Source: Ooceraea biroi (lineage: Eukaryota > Arthropoda > Insecta > Hymenoptera > Formicidae). From it: DNA of 64,000 bases. Below the pieces are notes generated by a model. That model was not told where the DNA came from. It made no database searches and saw only the letters and a list, made by a program, of their open reading frames with translations. The translations under genes were made by a program, and so were the position numbers. Numbering within the stretch: the stretch's first letter is position 1; every line of letters begins with the position of its first letter. Positions 58,701-64,000 of the stretch are shown one piece after another. The stretch spans positions 3,720,001-3,784,000 of the forward strand of contig NC_039518.1 in NCBI RefSeq assembly GCF_003672135.1. The letters are read 5' to 3'.

Positions 58701-60370
58701 TCTTTCTATCTATACTTCATTTGTGGAAAAGGATTTTTTATTCTGCACAAGCAATAAAGAGAATTTTCGAAACTGCAATTACCATCACGAAGCAGTTCCC
58801 TAGTCACTCCAGCATCCCCTTAAATTGGTGCCATTTGTTTGATCTTAGATGGTCGCGTTTGAAGATCACTTAAAAGAAACTTTCAATTTCTTAAATGGAA
58901 ACTCCCATTTTTTATTGCACATTCTTATAGCTTATTTCGACAGTTTTCCAAAACACTATAATTAAGTATTTACAATATCGCCAGCAGAGTTGTCGTACAA
59001 TAATACAAACAATAAAGGCAGATAAGTTTTTGTAAAAATATAAAAATGTGAAACGGTTTATCTTTTTTTAAAGAACAGTAAACATTGGTATAAACAATAT
59101 TTCGTTTTCAATCTATTATTTCTACATCATTAAAAAGGTAAAGATAAATATTATATATTGCATTTTTTTATATATTAAATTATAATTAGCATTTATAATT
59201 TCAGGTATTATTTGGCGATACTTGTGAGGATGTTTTAAGTGCACTCGGTGCTCCGTCAAGAGTATTCTATAAAGCTGAGGATAAAATGCGTATTCATAGT
59301 CCACATGCGCACAAACGAGACAAAATAAGACGGTCAGACTTTTTCTATAATTATTTTACTTTAGGCCTGGTAAGTATGCCAAATTCATATCTCTCAGTTT
59401 ATTCGCAGTACAACGATATCAATCAATTTTTATCATTGAATTAAATAGTACAATAAACTATTAAAAGTACTGACTGTTATATTTATCTAAAAGGTTAAAT
59501 TAATACTACTTAATTAATAACTTTTCATTTCTCGGTAAATGTTAAGATTAGGGGCGACCTCACCGATTTCAATGACCTTTACATATGTTGTTAAGGTCAT
59601 CCTCCTGAGTTTTTAATAACCAATGAGCGACAGCTAAAACCTCTTGAAAATCACTCAGCAGGATGACTTTAACAACATATGTCAAGGTCACTGAAATCGG
59701 TGAGATCGCCTCTAATCTTAACATTAACCCATTTCTCTTGTCTAACTTTCTCTTTTAGATAAAATATTAGATGAGAAGAAAACATTTTACTTTGTATCTA
59801 GACAATTGTTATTTTAAAATCCAGTCAATAGAAATAACTATTAATACCTTTAGCAACCTTATAATACGTTTCTATATAGTTAATAGCATATATATCATTC
59901 TCTGTATTTAACATGATTGTTTGCAGGATATCTTATTCAATGCAAAAACTCAATGCATCAAGAAATTTGTACTTCACACAAATTATCCAGGACATTATAA
60001 CTTTAATATGTATCATCGTTGTGAATTTTCGTTAACTCTGCCCCCTGAAAATAATCCCATAGAATCGGGAAAGCTGATCGACGTTTCTCCCTCTCCAGTT
60101 ACGGTAAGATCCTTTTAATTAAGATGTTATTTTTCTGATATCAAGTAAAATTTCGATGTTCATGCTTCATAGATCACTGCCTATACAAAATGGGATAGAG
60201 TGAGCGAGCAATTAAAGGCAAGTGCCCGTCCTGTAGTACTGAATCGTGCATCATCAACAAACACTACCAATCCGTTTGGCTGTACGTTTTGTTATGGCAT
60301 ACGAGACGCAATTGTTGAAGTTATGGCAAACCAACATATCGCGAGTGTAACTTTATATAAAACAGCATGA
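52705..60370 (+). CDS. PHAF1: PHAF1 (C16orf70/UPF0183), complete eight-exon gene
   Basis: The product is a conserved soluble protein tied to autophagosome formation (phagosome assembly factor 1, also called MYTHO), known to bind BCAS3. Exons: 52705-52768, 53254-53336, 53498-53725, 53807-54016, 54121-54270, 59205-59369, 59927-60103 and 60173-60370 (TGA). All phases join, giving 424 residues against 422 in human. Family hallmarks are MLELEVVPERSLG, QWEFILGM, HDGIRLIFDP, LKYCGLPFNS, EQIEHSFGATHPGVYDSE, YAHGLGSLQFP, LFGDTCEDVLSALG, SEDKM-like AEDKMRIHSP, FVLHTNYPGHYNFN and NTTNPFG. Intron 1 begins GC, not GT (TTAG|GCAAGT). Intron 5 is 4.9 kb and holds several transposon pieces. The frame is fully open, so it is probably functional. 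Confidence 0.95.
55642..55900 (-). pseudogene. possible pogo/Tigger-like transposase tail in PHAF1 intron 5
   Basis: On the minus strand, a 68-codon open stretch has CAICNLYYYDK, then NWIQTICKKWIHEECL. This is the C..C, W.QC..C..W.HE.C pattern of the PHD-like zinc motif found at the end of some pogo-like transposases in insects. Upstream catalytic parts were not found. The assignment rests on motif memory only. Confidence 0.35.
56150..56340. repeat. diverged fragment of CAGGGTG-family arm
   Basis: TTTCAAACAAAAGTTGTTTT and a following TTGATCTTGGACGATG match, with many changes, the arm interior of the 39248 element (TTTCGAACAAAAGTTGCATG then TTGACCTTGAGTGACC). No terminus is left. Confidence 0.45.
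58469..58823. mobile_element. 355-bp foldback with TTAA at both ends
   Basis: TTAAGGCGATGCTGGAGTGA (58469) is mirrored by TCACTCCAGCATCCCCTTAA (to 58823). The arms of about 165 bp are nearly identical and meet near 58645. TTAA ends suggest a piggyBac-type TTAA target duplication. A second family member begins at 62245 (TTAAGGGGATGCTG). It lies in PHAF1 intron 5. Confidence 0.8.
58831..58965. repeat. diverged fragment of CAGGGTG-family arm
   Basis: CTTTCAATTTCTTAAATGGA then TTTTTTATTGCACATTCTTA and TTTTCCAAAACACTA match arm interiors of the elements at 9870 (about 10028-10080) and 39248 (about 39430-39480). Confidence 0.55.
59538..59728. mobile_element. inverted-repeat MITE in PHAF1 intron 6
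   Basis: AATGTTAAGATTAGGGGCGA (59538) is mirrored at AGATCGCCTCTAATCTTAACATT near 59725. The arms of about 75 bp differ at several positions (for example GGGGCGACC against GAGGCGATC). The loop holds TGAGCGACAGCTAAAACC. Confidence 0.8.
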
Positions 60371-61488
60371 CCTTGATAATCTACATGCTATAACGCTATA
60401 CTTAATGTAATTTATGACAAACGGTTAGAAATAATAAAAACGCTTTAGCTATATCTTCGAAATCTTTTAAATTTGCCAGTTTAAGATAAAATCAAAATGA
60501 TCGTGCGTACGATACTTGAAAAGTTTCTTTTCCTAAATTATTACTATTTTAATGTAGGAGGATCAAAAATAAATATGTAAAGTATCAATGTTAAAATGAT
60601 ATAAATAATTATACAAGATAAAAGTGATTGCATAAGATATATAAAATTCGAAAAAGTCGAAAAATAGAAAATTTAAAAATATTCTTTTAAGATTTCTACA
60701 TTTGAAATTTGAAATTTCTTTTTATTTCCTTATGAAATATTAATGTGTGTGTGAATAATAAAATAATAAATATATCATATCTGTGAAATAAAATAATAAT
60801 AATAATATAAGAATAGTATGTAATACTTTATACAAACGCAATTAAACTCATAAAATAATTCTTTTCACATAAAGCTTTATTTTTGGGAAAATCGATTTTG
60901 TTTGTGAAATATTTACTTGACATTAATATACTGTAAAAGTAATTATATGATGTAATTGTACATTACTAATTAGTATTCAATTTATTTTGATTCTTTTATA
61001 GAAAATTATTCTGTATTTAGATTTCTACACAGAAAATTGTATTATTCACAAATGTACCAATAGTATATCGTGCACTTTGTATAAATATATCAACTACGGA
61101 AGTATCATCTGTTACATTTTATCATCTTATTACATTTATGAAACGACTTATAAACCAATAAATTATTTTAATTTTGATCTAATAAAATTGTTAATTTTAA
61201 TTGATGGGAAATTATGTTATCAACAGTTTTTTAAAGTTCTTACTTAATATTAAAACTTACATTAATATTAATTGTTAAGATAGTCTTTATTTAGTATTAA
61301 CAATTTTTCATATTTTGTAGGAATTAATATTTATCAACTGTAATACATGAGACATAACAAAATATTTTATTTTTTTTATCAAAATATATTTAAGAAAAAC
61401 ATGAAAGCAAACTAAAAATTTACATGTATTAAAATTTAAATAATTTTATTTTATTATTTTATTTGATATTGTTTTTTGTAAAGAGTTA
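60371..61488. other. AT-rich region 3' of PHAF1
   Basis: No gene was recognised. AATAAAAA at about 60432 could be a poly(A) signal of PHAF1. Confidence 0.5.
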
Positions 61489-61739
61489 TGGCCACATTCA
61501 ACAGACTCAACAGTTGGACAACATTACTAGATTTTCCGCTGGCACTCGATGTTGATTTGTTGGTTCTAAAAGTTAGAACCAATGGCCGCATTCAGCAGAC
61601 TCAACCGCTTAGTAGCAATCGAACATAATTGGTCCTAACTTTTAGAACCAACAAATCAACATCGAGTGCCAGCGGAAAATCTAGTAACGTTGCCCAACTG
61701 TTAGTCTACTGAATGCGGCCAATTATGTTCGATTGCTAC

Positions 61740-62207
61740 CATCAGAGAGAAGCCTGAGAGCGGTCACGCTCGCGTTTTAACTGTAACGCCTCAAACGTGG
61801 ACATATGCGTTCCACTTGACACTCCCAACGCTCGCGGCGTCATTCTATCTTTATTCAATATTCAGTGAGCAATAAAGACAGAATCACTTCAATCACTTCA
61901 ATGTCCACGTTTGAGGCGTTACAGTTAAAACGCGAGCGTGACCGCTCTCAGGCTTCTCTCTGCTACCATAGACATAGTAAGAATAGACCGAGCGTGTTCT
62001 CAACTTGGCAGTGAATCATAGGTAAAAAAAGAGAGAAAGCAGGCGAAGGATTGCTCTCTCTCTAAGGAAAGAAGAGTGGGGGTAAGAGCGAAGAGTGGGG
62101 AAGACGCGAACAGAGAGAGAAAGAGATCCTCCACCTACTTTCCGTCCTTTTCTAGCTGTGCTTCACGTTTTGCACTTCACGCTCGGTCTATTCTTACTAT
62201 GTCTATG
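61740..62207. mobile_element. CATAGACATAG element with 8-bp target duplication
   Basis: CATAGACATAGTAAGAATAG at the left (61740-61742 plus 61970 onward) is mirrored by CTATTCTTACTATGTCTATG ending at 62207. ATTGCTAC occurs at 61732-61739 and again at 62208-62215, a perfect 8-bp target duplication as in hAT elements. Its left TIR is split by the element at 61743-61962, so this element came first. The interior is purine-rich (GAGAGAGAAAGAG) with no gene. Confidence 0.85.
61743..61962. mobile_element. CAGAGAG-ended MITE with 7-bp target duplication (copy 2)
   Basis: CAGAGAGAAGCCTGAGAGCG is mirrored by CGCTCTCAGGCTTCTCTCTG at the right end. The flanks CTACCAT (61736-61742) and CTACCAT (61963-61969) are identical. 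It has the same ends as the element at 51941, with a different middle. Confidence 0.88.
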
Positions 62208-62244
62208 ATTGCTACTAAGCGGTTGAGTTTACTGAATGCGGCCA

Positions 62245-62606
62245 TTAAGGGGATGCTGAAGCTGCTAATGAACTTCTTCGCGATGGTGCTGCCATTTGCA
62301 CAAATATTTGCTTTTTATAAAAATTTGACAAGTTGTACGCACAAAATTGCACCCGTCCACCCTCGACATAAAATAAAGGAATATAATGAAGCTTTTCGAA
62401 GTGACTTTAGAAGCGTAATAAAAACGATATATTGATAATAGGTCAAAGTTTGATCTATTATCAATATATCGTTTTTATTACGCTTCTAAAGTCACTTCGA
62501 AAAGCTTCATTATATTCCTTTATTTTATCTCGAGGGTGGACGGGTGCAATTTTGTGCGTACAACTTGCCAAATTTTTATAAAAAGCAAATATTTGTGCAC
62601 ATGGCA
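62245..62606. mobile_element. TTAAGGGGATGCTG-family fragment with foldback
   Basis: It starts TTAAGGGGATGCTGAAGCTG, like the 58469 element, with CTTCTTCGCGATGG corresponding to GCTTCGTGATGG there. A foldback of about 155-bp arms follows (62292-62446 against 62449-62606; CCATTTGCACAAATATTTGC against GCAAATATTTGTGCACATGG). A matching right terminus was not seen. Confidence 0.6.
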
Positions 62607-63204
62607 TGAAAATGTGAAAAATGAGCAAATTTACTAGAATATTTATAATTTGTTGGTCAACACCTAGTGAATTTGTTCACTTTTCGCATTTTCACTCCGT
62701 GAAGAGATACGTAATAGACATCTAGCTCTCTTCAATCTGCCATCTTGGTTTTGTGACGTCATGGAATAATACGGAATTCTTGCATCCCATATCTTCATTT
62801 TTCACCTTTTCCCTACAAACAAATATTTTTGTATTCTTGAAACCTGTAAAATGTGCGAGAAAGGAGGATGTTAAAAAAGTGCCGATTTCTGCTCAAAAAG
62901 GGGCGTATCCCGTTTGCACCACTGATATATATTATAACTGGATAGCGGATGCCCTATCCCACGGCGAAAATTTCTGTGCCGATATGAACGGCGCCATATT
63001 GGAAAAAGCATGGCATTTTCGGACATCTTCGGTAGCCGTCGCGAGTCGTCGTGTCCGCAGTCGTATATACGCGCAGTTTTGCGGATATATCAAAGCCGTC
63101 GGCGGTGATGTTAAAGGGAGAGCCGCTAGCGGTGTTACATGTTTTGACATTAGCTAACTCGTCGGCGCGTTGGACAAAGCGAGTGAACCAGGGTTGCGAA
63201 AAAA
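62607..63204. other. no gene recognised
   Basis: An open stretch at 62753-63157 lacks recognisable domains. The region has moderate G+C and no clear splice pattern. Confidence 0.4.
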
Positions 63205-63480
63205 TAATTACTTTTCCAATTAATTACTATACGTAATTAACCATTGATTTGAGCAAAATTAATTAAAGCATCTTCAATTAAAAATTGATTTAAGCGCATT
63301 TAATCGAAAATATTTTAATTGACAATTGATTCAAGCGAATTCAATTAAAGATCGTTTAATTGACGATTAATTCGAGCGTATTTAATTAAAGATCGTTTAA
63401 TTGAAGATTGATCTTAGCAAATTCAATCGAAGGTCGTTTAATTGAAGATTGATTTTAGCAAATTTAATCATTTAATTTAA
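63205..63480. repeat. ~41-bp AT-rich minisatellite, about six units
   Basis: Units of the form GATCGTTTAATTGAAGATTG then ATTTTAGCAAATTTAATTAAA repeat with divergence. The clearest are at about 63350, 63391 and 63432. Confidence 0.8.
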
Positions 63481-63604
63481 TTTTCAATCATAAGTATTTT
63501 AATTCTGGAAGTAACATTTTGAATCATGCCCCCGCCCCCCTGGAAATAATCTTGCTGATGCCCTTGCTATAATAGCATAAAAAAATACTCATTAATATTA
63601 CGTA

Positions 63605-64000
63605 ACCCAGATAGTACACATAGTTTTATGAATATTCTTATGGAGTGCAAATGTTCTTATTTTCAGAATATTCGAATTGAATATTCTATAATGATACGTA
63701 GAATGTTACAATTAGATATCGTATATTCATAATAAAGAAGAATGTTTGTAAAATATTCTTCGTGAACATTTTTAGAATATTCGTTCAGAACGATTTTAGA
63801 ATATTCATCGAGTTTATGTATTGCACATTATACATAACGTTACAATGTTTTATATATAATTATATATGGATCTGTGTCTAATATATAATTATATATACCC
63901 ATACAGCACAAGATCGTTCTATGATCATTCATAGAATAATATCGGAGAATGTTTAGAATATTCTCACATAATGCTTCAGAGTTTCTGTGAACCTTTCATG
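63605..64000. repeat. AGAATATTC-rich low-complexity element, cut by window end
   Basis: AGAATATTC or a close variant occurs about eight times between 63630 and 63965, in both halves. The left edge ACCCAGATAGTA recalls the CTAGATAGCAAA edge of the element at 13640, which is likewise filled with short degenerate repeats. The right end lies outside the window. Confidence 0.5.

Larger units (their letters stand above)
61489..62244. mobile_element. composite element with TGGCCGCATTCAG ends and TTA target duplication
   Basis: The outer ends are TGGCCACATTCAACAGACTC (61489) and GAGTTTACTGAATGCGGCCA (to 62244), each next to TTA (61486-61488 and 62245-62247), as in PIF/Harbinger elements. Inside are a second outward start of the same TIR at 61583 (TGGCCGCATTCAGCAGACTC) and a second end at 61721. 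The arms interleave: 61489-61582 pairs with 61628-61721, while 61583-61632 pairs with 61719-61739 plus 62216-62244. Two other elements are inserted in the last arm. Confidence 0.75.

Noticed and set aside
62753..63157. 134-codon open frame
   Set aside because: No domain or motif; an overlapping frame on the other strand is also open. I could not support a gene.

Overview
This window looks like a piece of an insect nuclear genome, probably a hymenopteran and possibly an ant, although the order is inferred only from overall character. The evidence is split genes with GT-AG introns (and one GC-AG intron), AT-rich intergenic DNA, and many insect-type DNA transposons. Three 100-N gaps show a scaffolded draft assembly. 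Several single-base indels in otherwise well-kept exons look like uncorrected long-read errors.

Layout. 1-3.2 kb: mariner copies (one inserted in another, one end-to-end at 1431-2721), then an orphan C-terminal coding piece. 4.1-5.0 kb: a GC-rich, LTR-like block with tandem repeats. 5.9-10.5 kb: a Tc1-type element with its TIRs and two large foldback elements ending in CAGGGTG. 11.2-13.0 kb: a decayed copia pol on the minus strand. 13.6-15.8 kb: a low-complexity foldback whose 965 bp are repeated on both sides of a gap, almost certainly an unmerged contig overlap. 16-18.8 kb: hairpins, a foldback family with a conserved loop, and minisatellites. 19.1-22.5 kb: a decayed transposon polyprotein that joins a Mutator-like DDE transposase, a YqaJ-type nuclease and a Ulp1-type cysteine protease. 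23-26 kb: more foldbacks and a ~128-bp satellite. 27.84-31.16 kb: a complete hAT element with TIRs and a perfect 8-bp target duplication. 31.2-34.4 kb: nested palindromes and a candidate poly-Q/RGG gene.

34.7-44.9 kb is a ~10.2-kb inverted duplication centred on a CAGGGTG foldback. Each arm carries the first five exons of EXO1 and the first exon of CNOT10, head to head over a ~640-bp shared promoter region. Only the right arm continues to the EXO1 C-terminus (46384), and CNOT10 stops after exon 1 in both arms. Each arm has different frameshifts at sites where the other is open. I think a misassembly through the foldback is more likely than a real palindrome. 52.7-60.4 kb holds a complete eight-exon PHAF1 (C16orf70/UPF0183) gene of 424 codons. 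The right end (61.5-64 kb) is a nest of small elements whose target duplications give the insertion order.

The host genes present are EXO1 (mismatch repair and end resection), CNOT10 (CCR4-NOT deadenylase subunit) and PHAF1 (autophagy). Nearly all other structure is mobile DNA. The most interesting signals are the transposase-nuclease-protease element, the palindrome, the conserved-loop foldback family and a small-element family with 7-bp target duplications.
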